Shown here piece after piece: positions 1 to 12,076 of a stretch of 64,000 nt of DNA. The position numbers and the translations under genes are program-made. Position 1 is the stretch's first letter, and each line of letters starts with the position of its first letter. The DNA comes from Phytobacter diazotrophicus (lineage in GTDB: Bacteria; Pseudomonadota; Gammaproteobacteria; Enterobacterales; Enterobacteriaceae). The notes under the pieces were generated by a model. The model did no database searches and was not told where the DNA came from. It saw only the letters and a program-made list of their open reading frames with translations. The stretch is from NCBI GenBank assembly GCA_004346725.1, contig SMDE01000002.1, positions 1 through 64,000 of the forward strand. Direction: 5' to 3'.

Positions 1-218
1 GGCATCCCCTGAACCGGCGGGGCGCAGAGGCTGAGCGCGCCGTCCTGCATCAGCACCGCTTCCGGCTCCAGGGTTTTATCACGGCTGGTGAACTGAATGT
101 CGTAACAGAACGGCTGGCTCAGATGCTCGCGGCCTTCAAAGGAGAGCACATCAGGCGGGCTGCTCAGGCCACGGATTTTTAATTTGTGGTGGGAGTGGTC
201 AAAACTGAGCGCATTCAT
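1..218 (-). CDS. vgrG: VgrG-type type VI secretion tip protein, N-terminal part (runs off the left edge)
   Basis: The reverse strand reads without a stop from an ATG at 216-218 to the window edge, giving 72 residues. They begin MNALSFDHSHHKLKIRGLSS and go on to a Phe-Cys-Tyr-Asp-Ile-Gln-Phe stretch. That is the usual VgrG N-terminus: a short beta region mentioning the ligand-like first domain and then the phage gp27-like barrel. VgrG trimers form the spike of the type VI secretion needle and often carry effectors at the C-terminus, which lies outside the window. No other type VI gene is visible, so it may be an orphan vgrG or the end of a cluster. A Rhs or phage tail spike protein with the same fold is the alternative. 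Confidence 0.7.
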   Translation of the reverse strand, partial: MNALSFDHSHHKLKIRGLSSPPDVLSFEGREHLSQPFCYDIQFTSRDKTLEPEAVLMQDGALSLCAPPVQGM

Positions 219-650
219 GCGGTGTCTCCTGCATCCTTGCAATATGCAATGTATTCTTGCCTTTATTGCTGACGGGCAAGCACAACAATCTGTGAATTCC
301 CATTTTCCAGGCTGGTTTATTTATGCCATCCCAATAGCGTCACGCAAAAAAGCATAGCTACAGCATAGCTACCGCCAGAGAAAATCCACGCTCCTGGATA
401 CGACATAATTAACAATGCGATTCCATATAGACAAAAATACCTCATTAATAAAGTCACTTAGCGCAAAAGCGACTGAATATGGAAGCCTACTCACTTAATT
501 ATATTTTTAGGAAAAACACCACGATTTTCAGATATTCATGCTAAAAATGCATACGTTAATAAACGTTGAAAATTATTATTTAAAACAGCGGAGAGTTATT
601 TTGTAAAAAGAAAGGAAACAGAAGAGGCATTGGAAAGGCGTCAGAAAGTG
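219..650. other. AT-rich gap between vgrG and kdsA, no gene seen
   Basis: This stretch of about 430 bases is clearly more AT-rich than its neighbours and carries no convincing reading frame, RNA gene or long repeat. It holds the vgrG promoter region (vgrG is read leftwards). The composition and the vgrG at its edge suggest a junction between accessory DNA and the conserved kdsA block. Confidence 0.5.
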
Positions 651-684
651 AAAACACCGTTCACACAACGGTGAACGGTGTTTT
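651..684 (-). terminator. Hairpin downstream of kdsA
   Basis: A perfect 14-base inverted repeat (AAAACACCGTTCAC / GTGAACGGTGTTTT) with a 6-base loop ends 15 bases beyond the kdsA stop. A T-rich flank on either strand allows termination in both directions. It closes the hemA-to-kdsA transcription block. Confidence 0.8.
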
Positions 685-699
685 GCAAGGCTCGATTAA

Positions 700-1563
<864 letters not shown>

Positions 1564-1591
1564 TTATCAAGATTCAGTCTATTAATTCAGT

Positions 1592-2401
1592 TTAGTGCAG
1601 TGTAATTTGCTTGTGCGAAATGGTGTTAATTTGCGCACGGATCATCTCGCTGATGGGATCCTCAGGACACTGCTCTACGAAGTAATTCAGATCGTGCAGC
1701 GCAACATGATCGCACTCGAGTTGCGCATAAATTAAGCCACGATCGCGGATCTCATACGGGTCTTCCGGGTTAAACTGCAACAAAGCTTCACTGGCACGCA
1801 AAGCCAGTTCCATTTGTTGCTCTTCCATCAACGCCGATTTCAAAGTATCGAGCAGCTTACGGATGACTTCCGCGTTATCTGCCTCGTCGAGATCCTCATT
1901 AAACAGCTCAGCCACAGGGCTGATGTTACCCTTAAGCCAGACGTCCAGCGTATGCTCGTCCAGCGTGTCGCCATTAAAGGGGTTGATCAACCACATTTCC
2001 CCATCCAGCCACTCAGCGCGCAGAATGAGCTGCGTCGGGAAAATCACCGGCATCAGCGGAATATCCAGATGCCCGGCAACCCATAACAGAATGGCGCCCA
2101 GTGACACCGCGCTACCCTGACGGTTTTGCAGGACTTTATCCAGCCACAACGCATCCGACAGACGGTACACACCGCGGGTGTCTTTAAAACCCCATTCGCC
2201 GTAAAACAGCTCAAGGAGTTTCTCCAGTTGCAAGTCCTGCGGTTGAGCCTCACTTATTTCTTCACGCGCCAGACGGATCAGACGCTCAAGTTCGTCGTGC
2301 ACGAACTGCGAGGGAAAATCATCACGAATCAATTCAGATATCAGGATCATTCCATCGCACAATGGTGCTTTGTTAAATTCGAAATCGGCTAACGACCGCA
2401 T
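1592..2401 (-). CDS. sirB1: SirB1 family protein (transglutaminase-like fold plus tetratricopeptide repeats)
   Basis: The 269 residues equal the length of E. coli SirB1/YchA and match it closely (starts MRSLADFEFNKAPLC; ends in the ISEMIRAQIN region). The N-terminal half belongs to the transglutaminase-like SirB1 domain and the C-terminal part, from about residue 190, looks like a tetratricopeptide helix pair (QFNPEDPYEIRDRG). No enzyme activity is established. Its place between sirB2/prmC and kdsA is conserved in enterobacteria, so it is cotranscribed with translation-termination and Kdo genes. Confidence 0.95.
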   Translation of the reverse strand: MRSLADFEFNKAPLCDGMILISELIRDDFPSQFVHDELERLIRLAREEISEAQPQDLQLEKLLELFYGEWGFKDTRGVYRLSDALWLDKVLQNRQGSAVSLGAILLWVAGHLDIPLMPVIFPTQLILRAEWLDGEMWLINPFNGDTLDEHTLDVWLKGNISPVAELFNEDLDEADNAEVIRKLLDTLKSALMEEQQMELALRASEALLQFNPEDPYEIRDRGLIYAQLECDHVALHDLNYFVEQCPEDPISEMIRAQINTISHKQITLH

Positions 2402-2404
2402 GTC

Positions 2405-2797
2405 TTACCCCAGTATCGGTATCTTTGTGGCGGCGAGTTTAATGATGATGTACAGCACCACCAGCCCCAGCAAAAACGCAATAAACCCCGTTTGCTGGCT
2501 GCGCGGACGATGTCGCCCCAGCGCAATGAAACCCAAAACGATGTAGATGATAACGCCAAACAGCTTTTCCGTCAGCCATGCGCCATTAGCAGTAAATGGG
2601 ATATAGCGCGTTACAACGATAAGCCCGAGGCCGCTGAGCAATAACAGCGTGTCCACTGCATGGGGCACAACCCGCACCCAGCGCGCCTGTGCGCGAGGGT
2701 CACCCGTAAAGCGCCACCAGTATCGCAGCACAAACAGGCTAATGGTCAGAACCACCGTGGTCAAATGCAGGCTTATCAGAAACGTGAACGCACTCAT
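2405..2797 (-). CDS. sirB2: SirB2 family inner membrane protein
   Basis: A 130-residue protein of four hydrophobic segments (about residues 1-22, 45-65, 75-95 and 105-125), matching the SirB2/YchQ family in length and position. Function is unknown; the name comes from a Salmonella locus once reported to affect invasion gene expression. It lies 3 bases upstream of sirB1 and 6 bases downstream of prmC, so it is translated from the same messenger. Confidence 0.93.
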   Translation of the reverse strand: MSAFTFLISLHLTTVVLTISLFVLRYWWRFTGDPRAQARWVRVVPHAVDTLLLLSGLGLIVVTRYIPFTANGAWLTEKLFGVIIYIVLGFIALGRHRPRSQQTGFIAFLLGLVVLYIIIKLAATKIPILG

Positions 2798-2803
2798 TCC
2801 CTG

Positions 2804-3643
2804 TTACTCCTGTTGCGGCAGGCGCCCGAGCGTCAGACGCTCGTTATCACCATAATCCCGGCAGGTTTCCACCTGCACATATCCTTGTTCGCCAAACAGC
2901 GCACGTACCGCTTCACCCTGCTGCCAGCCGTGTTCCAGTAGCAGCCAGCCACCAGGGCGCAAAAAACGCCTTGATTGTGCGATTATCCACGCCAGATCCG
3001 CAAGTCCTTCTTGTGCCGCAACCAGTGCAGAACGCGGCTCGAAACGCACATCCCCCATGGCAAGATGAGGGTCCTGCTCATCAATATAAGGCGGATTGCT
3101 GACAATCAGGTCGAAGGGCTGCCCTTCAAGGGCGCTAAACCAGTGGCTGGTCAGCACCGAAACGTTCGTTATTCCTAAATGTTCCGCGTTACGCAGAGCC
3201 AGGGCGACGGCATCGGGCATGACGTCGACCGCCGTAATCTGGCAATCCGGACGTTCACTGGCCAGCGCCAGCGCGATAGCGCCGGTGCCGGTGCCCAGAT
3301 CGAGGATCCGGCACGGCTGTTCCGGCAGACGGTTCAGCGCCTGCTCAACCAGACATTCGGTATCCGGGCGCGGAATCAACGTCGCAGGCGAGACAAACAG
3401 CGGCAACGACCAGAACTCGCGTACCCCCACAAGATGCGCGACCGGCTCACCCTGTTCACGGCGGGCCAGCAGATCATCAAGCCGCGCGAGCTCAGTGTCC
3501 GAAAGCGCAGTTTCGCCGAAGGCAAGAATAAAGGTGCGCGCTTTTCCGGTTACAAAGCCCAGCAAAATCTCCGCATCCCGTCGCGGGCTTTCGCTGTGCG
3601 AAAGTCGATTTATCGCGTGACGCAACCAGTGTTGATAGTCCAT
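2804..3643 (-). CDS. prmC: Peptide chain release factor N5-glutamine methyltransferase (PrmC)
   Basis: PrmC uses S-adenosylmethionine to methylate the glutamine of the GGQ motif of release factors 1 and 2, here including the product of the gene just upstream. The Rossmann methyltransferase motif LDLGTGTGAIAL and the substrate-binding NPPY motif (about residue 183) are both present. I place the start at the ATG at 3641-3643, whose A is shared with the prfA stop codon (TGATG), giving 279 residues. An in-frame TTG one codon earlier would lie inside the prfA coding end and is less likely. The coupling links writer and substrate in one messenger. Confidence 0.96.
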   Translation of the reverse strand: MDYQHWLRHAINRLSHSESPRRDAEILLGFVTGKARTFILAFGETALSDTELARLDDLLARREQGEPVAHLVGVREFWSLPLFVSPATLIPRPDTECLVEQALNRLPEQPCRILDLGTGTGAIALALASERPDCQITAVDVMPDAVALALRNAEHLGITNVSVLTSHWFSALEGQPFDLIVSNPPYIDEQDPHLAMGDVRFEPRSALVAAQEGLADLAWIIAQSRRFLRPGGWLLLEHGWQQGEAVRALFGEQGYVQVETCRDYGDNERLTLGRLPQQE

Positions 3644-4725
3644 CAATCCTGTCCGGCGAGCGCTGCCAGTTGGTCGGCCTGATATTCCTGCACAATCGGC
3701 TCAATCAGCATGTCCAGCTTGCCTTCCATCACCTCGTCCAGACGGTAGACTGTCAGGTTGATACGGTGGTCGGTCACACGCCCCTGCGGGAAGTTATAGG
3801 TGCGGTTACGATCGCTGCGATCGCCGCTACCCAGCAGATTTCGACGCGTTGAGGCTTCCGCCTGCTGGCGTTTGGCAATTTCCGCCGCGCGAATGCGCGA
3901 GCCCAGAACGGCCAGTGCTTTGGCTTTGTTTTTATGCTGAGAACGTTCGTCCTGACACTCCACCACGATGCCTGTCGGCAAGTGGGTAATACGAATCGCG
4001 GAGTCGGTGGTGTTAACGTGCTGCCCACCCGCGCCGGATGAACGGAAGGTATCAATGCGCAGATCGCCCGGGTTGATATCCGGCAGTTCGGCTTCCGGCA
4101 ATTCTGGCATTACCGCAACGGTACAGGCAGAGGTATGGATACGCCCCTGAGATTCGGTTGCCGGAACACGCTGTACGCGATGGCCGCCGGACTCAAATTT
4201 CAGCCGTCCGTAAACGCCTTCGCCGCTCACTTTCGCGATGATCTCTTTATAGCCGCCATGCTCGCCCTCATTGGCGCTCATGATCTCTACACGCCAGCGA
4301 CGTGACTCGGCATAGCGGGTATACATGCGGAACAGATCGCCTGCGAATAACGCCGCTTCATCACCGCCGGTCCCGGCACGCACTTCCAGGAAGGCGCTGC
4401 GCTCATCGTCAGGATCTTTAGGTAGCAAAAGAATTTGCAGGTGCTGTTCCAGTTGTTCGCTTTTTTCTTTTGCATCGCGTAACTCTTCCTGCGCCATATC
4501 GCGCATTTCCGGGTCATCGAGCATCATTTGTGCGGTTTCGATATCTTCCTGAATCTGTTGCCAGTCAGTAAAACAGCGCGATACGTCGCTTAGTTGCGCA
4601 TACTCCCTGGATAAGGCGCGGAATCGCTCCTGATCGGCGATGGTTTGCGCGTCACCCAACAGCGCCTGAACTTCTTCATGACGCTCGTGTAGGGCTTCCA
4701 GTTTGGCAACGATAGAAGGCTTCAT
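3643..4725 (-). CDS. prfA: Peptide chain release factor 1 (RF1)
   Basis: RF1 reads UAA and UAG stop codons and releases the finished peptide. The 360 residues match E. coli RF1. The PxT recognition element appears as Pro-Ala-Thr in [10 protein letters not shown] (about residue 188). The catalytic GGQ lies in [10 protein letters not shown] (about residue 233), and its glutamine is the target of PrmC. The gene lies 36 bases downstream of hemA, the conserved enterobacterial order hemA-prfA-prmC. Confidence 0.98.
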   Translation of the reverse strand: MKPSIVAKLEALHERHEEVQALLGDAQTIADQERFRALSREYAQLSDVSRCFTDWQQIQEDIETAQMMLDDPEMRDMAQEELRDAKEKSEQLEQHLQILLLPKDPDDERSAFLEVRAGTGGDEAALFAGDLFRMYTRYAESRRWRVEIMSANEGEHGGYKEIIAKVSGEGVYGRLKFESGGHRVQRVPATESQGRIHTSACTVAVMPELPEAELPDINPGDLRIDTFRSSGAGGQHVNTTDSAIRITHLPTGIVVECQDERSQHKNKAKALAVLGSRIRAAEIAKRQQAEASTRRNLLGSGDRSDRNRTYNFPQGRVTDHRINLTVYRLDEVMEGKLDMLIEPIVQEYQADQLAALAGQD

Positions 4726-4761
4726 AGGCGTAAATGCACCCTGTTATTAGAGATTGTTGTG

Positions 4762-6018
4762 CTACTCCAGCCCGAGGCTGTTGCGCAGAATATGCAGGCG
4801 CTCATCATCCCCGTCACGGGCGGCCTGCTGAAGAGATTTGGTTGGTGCGTGGATCAGGCGATTAGTCAGTTTCCAGGCCAGATCCTGCATAATGGCTTGT
4901 GCGTCGCCACCCTGTTCAAGGGCGGCCAGCGCTTTGGCAGTCAATTCATCACGAATCTGCTCAGATTGGCTGCGGTAATCACGAATTGTCTCGCTGGCGC
5001 TTTGCGCGCGCAGCCAGGCCATAAATTCGCTCGTTTCCTGCTCAACGATAGTTTCAGCCTGCACCGCCGCCGCTTTACGCTGCGCGAGATTGTGCTGAAT
5101 AATGCTTTGTAGATCGTCAACGCTGTAGAGATAGGCGTTCGCCAGTTTACCCACTTCCGGCTCGACATCGCGCGGAACGGCAATATCCACCAGCAGCATT
5201 GGCTGGTTGCGGCGCGCCTTCATTGCCCGCTCAACCATGCCTTTACCAATGATCGGCAATGGGCTGGCGGTAGAACTGATAACAATATCGGCATCTTTAA
5301 GGCGCGAATCGATATCGCTCAGGGAAATCACTTCCGCCCCTACTTCATCTGCCAGAACCTGCGCACGTTCACGAGTACGGTTGGCGATGATCATCTTCTG
5401 CACTTTATGCTCGCGCAAATGACGTGCCACCAGTTCGATAGTTTCCCCCGCACCGACAAGCATGACGCTGACCGACGAGAGTGATTCAAAGATTTGGCGC
5501 GCCAGGGTACAGGCAGCAAAGGCGACAGAAACCGCGCTCGCGCCGATATCGGTTTCCGTGCGCACGCGTTTGGCGACGGAGAACGATTTCTGGAACATGC
5601 GTTCGAGTTCGCTTGCTTTCAGATGACCGCGGTTAGAATCCGCAAACGCTTTTTTCACCTGGCCGAGGATCTGCGGTTCGCCCAGTACCAGCGAGTCCAG
5701 CCCGCTCGCCACGCGCATTAAATGGCTGACGGCGTCGTTATCGTGGTGCCAGTAAAGGCTGTTACGCAACTCTTCTTCGCTGATCTGATGGTAATCACAC
5801 AGCCAGCGAACCAGCGATTCATGGAGGTTTTCCTGCTCTTCAACGCTTAAATAAAGCTCGGTACGGTTACATGTTGACAACACCACACCACCCTGCACCA
5901 TCGGCTGCGCCAGCAGGCTGTCTAACGCCTGGTCAAGCGTATCCGGCGAAAACGTAATACGTTCTCGCAACGAAACGGGGGCCGTTTTGTGGTTGATGCC
6001 GAGCGCCAGAAGAGTCAT
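4762..6018 (-). CDS. hemA: Glutamyl-tRNA reductase (HemA)
   Basis: This enzyme reduces glutamyl-tRNA with NADPH to glutamate-1-semialdehyde, the first committed step of haem synthesis in the C5 pathway. The catalytic cysteine is residue 50 in [10 protein letters not shown]. The NADPH-binding segment ([10 protein letters not shown]) and the C-terminal dimerisation helices are present, and the 418 residues match the family. It heads the minus-strand block and is divergent from lolB over a 201-base gap, as in E. coli. Confidence 0.98.
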   Translation of the reverse strand: MTLLALGINHKTAPVSLRERITFSPDTLDQALDSLLAQPMVQGGVVLSTCNRTELYLSVEEQENLHESLVRWLCDYHQISEEELRNSLYWHHDNDAVSHLMRVASGLDSLVLGEPQILGQVKKAFADSNRGHLKASELERMFQKSFSVAKRVRTETDIGASAVSVAFAACTLARQIFESLSSVSVMLVGAGETIELVARHLREHKVQKMIIANRTRERAQVLADEVGAEVISLSDIDSRLKDADIVISSTASPLPIIGKGMVERAMKARRNQPMLLVDIAVPRDVEPEVGKLANAYLYSVDDLQSIIQHNLAQRKAAAVQAETIVEQETSEFMAWLRAQSASETIRDYRSQSEQIRDELTAKALAALEQGGDAQAIMQDLAWKLTNRLIHAPTKSLQQAARDGDDERLHILRNSLGLE

Positions 6019-6219
6019 GTGAGTGGGAATAGTACCAACGTTGATAAGGTTAGACTGTGCGCATCATACAGGATGCGCGAGGTCAATAAAAGAGAGCGCC
6101 CCCTTTTGGAGTAATCGGTAATTTAATGATTTAAGACAACTTGAACGTAGACGCTATCACTGCCCGGCGCTAGCATTAAGAATATTTACTGCAACGCACC
6201 TCAAGGATTCGTCATCATT

Positions 6220-6843
6220 ATGACTTTGCCGGACTTTCGCCTTATTCGTTTGCTGCCGCTGGCTAGCCTCGTACTGACTGCTTGTACCCTCAATGCGCCT
6301 AAAGGGCCGGGCCAGAGTCCGGATGCCCCTCAGTGGCGTCAACATCAGCAAGACGTCAGCAAATTGAACCAGTTTCAGACACGTGGCGCTTTCGCCTTTA
6401 TCTCCGATGAGCAGAAAGTCTATGCCCGCTTTTTCTGGCAACAGACCGGGCAGGATCGCTATCGTCTGCTGCTGACAAACCCGTTGGGCAGCACGGAGCT
6501 GGAACTCAACGCCCAGCCTGGCGCAGTAGAGCTGGTCGACAACAAAGGCAAGCGCTATACCTCCACCGATGCGGAAGAGATGATTGGCAAACTGACCGGT
6601 ATGCCTATTCCACTGAACAGCCTGCGTCAGTGGATTCTGGGCCTGCCCGGCGACGCGACCGACTACAAGCTTGACGACCAGTATCGCCTCAGCGAGCTTA
6701 ACTACAGCCAGGGGGGCAAAAACTGGAAAGTGGTGTACGGCGGTTATGACAGCAATACGAAGCCGGCCCTGCCCTCCAGTCTTGAGCTAAGCGATGGCGG
6801 ACAGCGTATTAAGCTCAAAATGGATAACTGGATTGCGAAATGA
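6220..6843 (+). CDS. lolB: Outer membrane lipoprotein receptor LolB
   Basis: LolB takes lipoproteins from the periplasmic carrier LolA and inserts them in the outer membrane, and is itself a lipoprotein. The signal peptide ends in a lipobox Leu-Thr-Ala-Cys with the lipidated cysteine at residue 22. The rest fits the half-barrel fold in length (207 residues) and sequence. Its stop codon overlaps the ispE start by 4 bases (ATGA), so the two are translationally coupled. Confidence 0.97.
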   Translation: MTLPDFRLIRLLPLASLVLTACTLNAPKGPGQSPDAPQWRQHQQDVSKLNQFQTRGAFAFISDEQKVYARFFWQQTGQDRYRLLLTNPLGSTELELNAQPGAVELVDNKGKRYTSTDAEEMIGKLTGMPIPLNSLRQWILGLPGDATDYKLDDQYRLSELNYSQGGKNWKVVYGGYDSNTKPALPSSLELSDGGQRIKLKMDNWIAK

Positions 6844-7709
6844 TGACGCGCTTTCCCGCACCGGCGAAACTCAATCTGTTTTTGTATATCACCGGGCAAC
6901 GGGCTGATGGTTATCACACGCTGCAAACCCTGTTTCAGTTTCTTGATTACGGTGACACCTTAAGCTTTGAACCGCGAACAGATGGCGTTATTCGGTTGCT
7001 AACGCCTATTGAAGGGGTACCGGATGAAGAAAACCTGATCGTGCGCGCAGCCCGTCTGTTGATGCAGCAGGCGCATAAAACGGGTCGCCTGCCTGCTGGC
7101 AGCGGCGCAGATATCCAGATAGACAAACGCCTGCCGATGGGCGGCGGTCTGGGCGGGGGCTCCTCTAACGCGGCTACGGTGCTGGTGGCGCTCAATCATC
7201 TGTGGCAGTGCGGTTTATCGGTTGATGAGCTGGCAGAACTGGGATTAACACTGGGGGCGGATGTACCAGTGTTTGTCCGGGGCCACGCGGCGTTTGCCGA
7301 AGGTGTCGGCGAGATACTTACCCCCGTGGAACCCGAAGAGAAATGGTATCTGGTCGCCCATCCTGGCGTCAGCATCCCCACCCCGACCATTTTCCGCGAT
7401 CCGGAATTGCCGAGAAATACACCAAAGCGGTCAATAGAAACGTTACTAAAATGTGAATTCAGCAACGATTGCGAGGTTATCGCAAGAAAACGTTTTCGTA
7501 AGGTTGATGAGGCGCTTACCTGGCTGCTAGAATACGCGCCGTCGCGCCTGACTGGCACAGGGGCCTGTGTTTTTGCTGAATTTGACACAGAGTCTGCTGC
7601 TCTTCAGGTGTTAGAGCAAGCCCCGGCATGGCTGCGCGGTTTTGTCGCACGAGGTGTAAACCTCTCGCCTCTCGCCAGCGCCCTCGCCGGGCAAGCTGAG
7701 TCCCGGTGA
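6840..7709 (+). CDS. ispE: 4-diphosphocytidyl-2-C-methyl-D-erythritol kinase (IspE)
   Basis: IspE phosphorylates CDP-methylerythritol with ATP in the MEP isoprenoid pathway. Lys10 of the N-terminal PAKLNLF motif and the GHMP-kinase glycine loop ([11 protein letters not shown], about residues 99-109) are intact, as is the LGADVPVF segment with the catalytic Asp. At 289 residues it is about six longer than E. coli IspE, because the C-terminus runs on past VNLSPL. The gene carries a candidate PurR operator in its 3' half, which belongs to prs control. Confidence 0.97.
   Translation: MMTRFPAPAKLNLFLYITGQRADGYHTLQTLFQFLDYGDTLSFEPRTDGVIRLLTPIEGVPDEENLIVRAARLLMQQAHKTGRLPAGSGADIQIDKRLPMGGGLGGGSSNAATVLVALNHLWQCGLSVDELAELGLTLGADVPVFVRGHAAFAEGVGEILTPVEPEEKWYLVAHPGVSIPTPTIFRDPELPRNTPKRSIETLLKCEFSNDCEVIARKRFRKVDEALTWLLEYAPSRLTGTGACVFAEFDTESAALQVLEQAPAWLRGFVARGVNLSPLASALAGQAESR
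7484..7499 (+). promoter_or_regulatory. Candidate PurR operator inside ispE, for prs
   Basis: The 16 bases AAGAAAACGTTTTCGT fit the PurR consensus ACGCAAACGTTTTCNT at all but two defined positions and contain the perfect palindrome GAAAACGTTTTC. In E. coli a promoter for prs lies within ispE and is repressed by PurR, so the location fits. It has not been tested here. Confidence 0.65.
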
Positions 7710-7757
7710 CAACGTCACTTGTTCCAGACGTTGCATCGCGCTCTTTAATACACCGCA

Positions 7758-8781
<1,024 letters not shown>

Positions 8782-8798
8782 TTGGAATCGGCACAAAG

Positions 8799-8820
8799 AC
8801 CCGCTACGGCGGGTTTTTTT
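8799..8820 (+). terminator. Rho-independent terminator of prs
   Basis: CCCGC at 8800-8804, loop TACG, GCGGG at 8809-8813, then seven T. It lies 18 bases after the prs stop. Confidence 0.9.
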
Positions 8821-8903
8821 ATTCCTGTGTTTTATTTGTATGACTAATAAACATCGCGCATACAAATTTGTATTGGTGATATTTGACCAGGGATTACTCT
8901 TCT

Positions 8904-10583
8904 GTGAAAAGACTCTTTTCTCCACACGTCATGCCATTCAGCGCCATTATTGAGGCCTGCTGGAAGGAAAAATATAGCCTGGCGCGTTTCACGCGCGACC
9001 TGATTGCCGGGGTGACGGTTGGCATCATCGCCATTCCACTGGCCATGGCCCTGGCCATTGGTAGCGGCGTTGCGCCGCAGTACGGGCTTTATACCGCCGC
9101 TGTCGCCGGTATCGTCATCGCACTGACCGGGGGGTCGCGCTATAGCGTTTCCGGCCCTACCGCCGCTTTCGTCGTCATTCTCTATCCTGTATCGCAGCAA
9201 TTTGGTCTCGGTGGGCTGCTGGTAGCGACGCTGATGTCAGGCGTCTTTTTGATTCTGTTTGGCCTCGCCCGCTTTGGGCGCCTGATCGAATATATTCCCG
9301 TTTCCGTCACGCTGGGCTTTACGTCAGGTATCGGGATTACCATCGGTACCATGCAGATAAAAGATTTCCTCGGTTTGCAGGTTGCCCATATGCCGGAACA
9401 TTACCTGCAAAAAGTCGGCGCGCTGGCAATGGCATTGCCGAGTATTAACCTCGGTGATGCGGCCATCGGTGTCGTTACCCTCGGCACCCTGATTTTGTGG
9501 CCTCGTCTGCGCATTCGCCTGCCGGGGCATTTACCGGCACTGCTTGCCGGTTGTGCCGTGATGGCGGTAGTTAATCTGGTGGGTGGTCATGTCGCCACCA
9601 TTGGCTCTCAATTTCACTACGTGCTGGCAGACGGTTCACAGGGCAACGGTATTCCACAATTGCTGCCACAGCTTGTGTTGCCCTGGGATTTGCCGGGTTC
9701 GAGCTTCACCCTGAGCTGGGCCTCTCTGCAGGCGCTGCTGCCCGCCGCGTTCTCGATGGCGTTACTGGGGGCCATTGAGTCTCTGCTCTGCGCGGTAGTG
9801 CTTGATGGCATGACCGGAACACGCCATAAAGCCAATAGCGAGTTGATAGGTCAGGGGCTGGGGAATATTGTCGCGCCTTTCTTTGGCGGCATCACCGCTA
9901 CGGCGGCGATTGCCCGTTCAGCGGCCAACGTCCGCGCCGGAGCATCGTCCCCGGTCTCCGCCATTATTCACGCGGTTCTGGTGATTCTTGCCCTGCTGGT
10001 GCTCGCTCCCCTGCTCTCCTGGCTGCCGCTTTCCGCCATGGCCGCGCTGCTGCTGATGGTGGCCTGGAACATGAGTGAAGCGCATAAAGTGGTAAACCTG
10101 CTGCGTCGCGCGCCGACAGACGACATTATCGTCATGCTGATTTGTATGTCGCTGACCGTGTTGTTCGATATGGTTATCGCCATTAGCGTGGGTATCGTTC
10201 TGGCATCACTACTGTTTATGCGCCGTATCGCGCGCATGACCCGTCTGTCGCCTGTCAATGTAGACGTGGCGGACGATATTCTGGTGTTGCGTGTGATTGG
10301 CCCGCTGTTTTTCGCCGCCGCCGACGGTCTGTTCACCGAACTGGAATCGCGGATTGCAGGCAAACGGGTCGTGATACTCAAGTGGGATGCGGTACCGCTG
10401 CTTGATGCGGGTGGGCTCGATGCCTTCCAGCGTTTTGTCAATCGCCTGCCGGAAGGCACCGAGTTGCGCGTCAGCAATCTGGAGTTTCAGCCGCTGCGCA
10501 CCATGGCGCGAGCGGGTATCAAACCCATTGCGGGCCGGTTGTCGTTCTGGCCAAACCGTGACGCCGCGTTAGCGGATTTATGA
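8904..10583 (+). CDS. dauA: SulP-family C4-dicarboxylate transporter DauA (YchM)
   Basis: In E. coli DauA imports succinate aerobically at acidic pH. The N-terminal [12 protein letters not shown] leads into a membrane domain of some 12-14 segments with the SulP signatures GLYTAAVAG and [15 protein letters not shown] cytosolic STAS domain follows from about residue 435, with [20 protein letters not shown] use the GTG at 8904 (559 residues), which matches the E. coli start and has AGGGA at 8889-8893. A TTG at 8883 is possible but has no ribosome site. The last 6 bases overlap the end of the convergent MerR-type gene. Confidence 0.94.
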   Translation: MKRLFSPHVMPFSAIIEACWKEKYSLARFTRDLIAGVTVGIIAIPLAMALAIGSGVAPQYGLYTAAVAGIVIALTGGSRYSVSGPTAAFVVILYPVSQQFGLGGLLVATLMSGVFLILFGLARFGRLIEYIPVSVTLGFTSGIGITIGTMQIKDFLGLQVAHMPEHYLQKVGALAMALPSINLGDAAIGVVTLGTLILWPRLRIRLPGHLPALLAGCAVMAVVNLVGGHVATIGSQFHYVLADGSQGNGIPQLLPQLVLPWDLPGSSFTLSWASLQALLPAAFSMALLGAIESLLCAVVLDGMTGTRHKANSELIGQGLGNIVAPFFGGITATAAIARSAANVRAGASSPVSAIIHAVLVILALLVLAPLLSWLPLSAMAALLLMVAWNMSEAHKVVNLLRRAPTDDIIVMLICMSLTVLFDMVIAISVGIVLASLLFMRRIARMTRLSPVNVDVADDILVLRVIGPLFFAAADGLFTELESRIAGKRVVILKWDAVPLLDAGGLDAFQRFVNRLPEGTELRVSNLEFQPLRTMARAGIKPIAGRLSFWPNRDAALADL

Positions 10584-11627
10584 TGAACCCGATGCCCCGT
10601 AGCGCTTGCGCATCAGGGCATCTACCGCCTGCTGCAGCCATTGCAGCAGGTCTGGCGTCACCCAGGTTCCTTTCATGAGATGCGGCTCCTGCTGCATCGA
10701 CAGGCGAAACTTCTGTTGGGTTTGCGGATCGGTTCCGGCATAGGACTGGAACAGCTCCAGCCAGGCGTTTGCCAGCGCCTGCGCCTCTTCTGACTGCGGG
10801 TCAAGCCCCTCGAGTGCCGCCTGGCGAACGCGACTGACTAACGGCGGCCACTCCATCATCCGGTCAAAATAATGCGCGCGGGTAAATGCCATCTCTTCTG
10901 GCGTCAGATAGCGCTGCCAGATAGCCAGTTTGCTTTCGCCGAAACTGCGGGTGATGAAATTAATTGTCGCATCATCAATTCCGGTCTGTTCACGCATTTG
11001 CGGCTCAACCAGGTGCATCTCATTGAGCCGGGTCAAAAACTCCGGCCTGCGGGCAGTATCCTCCTCCAGGCGCGTCATCCAGCGCGTTGCCAGATCCATC
11101 GCCTTTTCATCATCAACCGGGCACCCCTGCGCCATCAGCGCTTTGGCTTCCGCCACCATGTTCGCCCATACAAGGCTGCGCTCTTCGTCATGCGCGGCAA
11201 ACGGTAGCTCGCGCAATTCCTCAGCACTAAACCAACGGTTATACATATTCGTTAACTCCAGCGTCAGTAACCAGGACTCCAGGTCAGGTTCAGACCCGCT
11301 TTCCATTCCATGCTTTAACATCAGCAGTTGCTGGCGCAACGTCTGGATCGTGCGCATTTGCACATCAAGCAAGCTGATTTGTTCATCGAGCAGAACGTGA
11401 AGCGGACGCGTCTCCCGCGCCAGGTAATCCTTGATAGCTGCCAGCGCCATACCCGCCTTCGCCAGTACCTGAATCATATGCAGGCGTTTGACGTCAACGA
11501 GATTGTATAAACGGTAACCGGCAGCACTTCGGGATGAAGGCGTAAGTAGACCGATATGTTCGTAGTGGTGCAGTGTACGGACAGTGATCCCGGCACGACG
11601 TGCCAGTTCACCAGCTTGAATTAACAT
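10578..11627 (-). CDS. MerR-family regulator with a TipAS-like ligand domain
   Basis: Residues 1-70 form a MerR winged helix ([18 protein letters not shown], then [16 protein letters not shown]). A coiled-coil dimer helix follows to about residue 115. The C-terminal 200 residues resemble TipAS/albicidin-resistance-type ligand domains, helical and rich in Trp and Met ([14 protein letters not shown]). TipAS domains bind drug-like peptides, so this may sense a toxin or antibiotic; its ligand is unknown. The promoter has the overlapping dyad typical of MerR autoregulation. No pump gene is next to it, so it may control itself or distant genes. It sits between dauA and ychH, where E. coli has no gene, so it is an insertion relative to that order. 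Confidence 0.85.
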   Translation of the reverse strand: MLIQAGELARRAGITVRTLHHYEHIGLLTPSSRSAAGYRLYNLVDVKRLHMIQVLAKAGMALAAIKDYLARETRPLHVLLDEQISLLDVQMRTIQTLRQQLLMLKHGMESGSEPDLESWLLTLELTNMYNRWFSAEELRELPFAAHDEERSLVWANMVAEAKALMAQGCPVDDEKAMDLATRWMTRLEEDTARRPEFLTRLNEMHLVEPQMREQTGIDDATINFITRSFGESKLAIWQRYLTPEEMAFTRAHYFDRMMEWPPLVSRVRQAALEGLDPQSEEAQALANAWLELFQSYAGTDPQTQQKFRLSMQQEPHLMKGTWVTPDLLQWLQQAVDALMRKRYGASGSS

Positions 11628-11655
11628 AACGGCTCCTTTTCTTCCCCTTGACTGC

Positions 11656-11687
11656 CACTCTCGGGCCTAACGTTACGTAAGGGTCAA
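11656..11687 (-). promoter_or_regulatory. MerR-type promoter and operator of the TipAS-like regulator
   Basis: On the minus strand TTGACC (11682-11687) serves as -35 and a weak -10-like GAGAGT (11656-11661) follows about 19-20 bases later. Between them lies the dyad CCTTACGT-A-ACGTTAGG (11666-11682), palindromic but for one pair. An overlong spacer filled by a palindrome is the hallmark of MerR control. The site lies about 30-60 bases upstream of the regulator's own ATG. Confidence 0.6.
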
Positions 11688-11697
11688 GAAAAAAGCC

Positions 11698-11730
11698 AAA
11701 AAAAACGGCTTCCTGAGGAAACCGCTTGTT
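11698..11730 (-). terminator. Terminator of ychH
   Basis: Read on the minus strand, CGGTTTCC, loop TCAG and GGAAGCCG form an 8-pair stem (one G-U) followed by eight T. It separates ychH from the downstream MerR-type gene. Confidence 0.75.
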
Positions 11731-11744
11731 TGTGTTGCTATACG

Positions 11745-12020
11745 TTAGCTATGACCGTGTCCGTCACGGCGGCAGCGTTTGTCGTAATGGCGTACCCACC
11801 AGTACTTATCACAGACCTGCTCATGGCCACCAATACGCGCGCCTGCAAGCCAGAGCACTGCGCCGACAAAAATGCTGAGAATGGCGCCATGGGCGAAGAA
11901 CTGCGGCAGATTAAGCTGCGGCAACTGATTCAGAACAGAGTAACCCACGCCGACTACCATCACGACTAACCCCAGGCCCATAAGCACATTACCGAGTAAC
12001 GAAGCGTTTTTGCGTTTCAT
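11745..12020 (-). CDS. ychH: Stress-induced small inner membrane protein YchH
   Basis: The 91 residues from MKRKNASLLGNVLMG match E. coli YchH, a DUF2583 protein with two membrane segments (about residues 8-30 and 41-60) and a basic, histidine-rich tail. In E. coli it is linked to stress resistance and biofilm and is activated by CRP. The start at 12018-12020 follows a strong GGAGGTG ribosome site; a longer frame upstream has no such site. It is divergent from pth. Confidence 0.95.
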   Translation of the reverse strand: MKRKNASLLGNVLMGLGLVVMVVGVGYSVLNQLPQLNLPQFFAHGAILSIFVGAVLWLAGARIGGHEQVCDKYWWVRHYDKRCRRDGHGHS

Positions 12021-12076
12021 GGTGTCACCTCCGGAACGATGGGTTGAAAGGGAATAACCCCAATGCTTGTGGGTAA

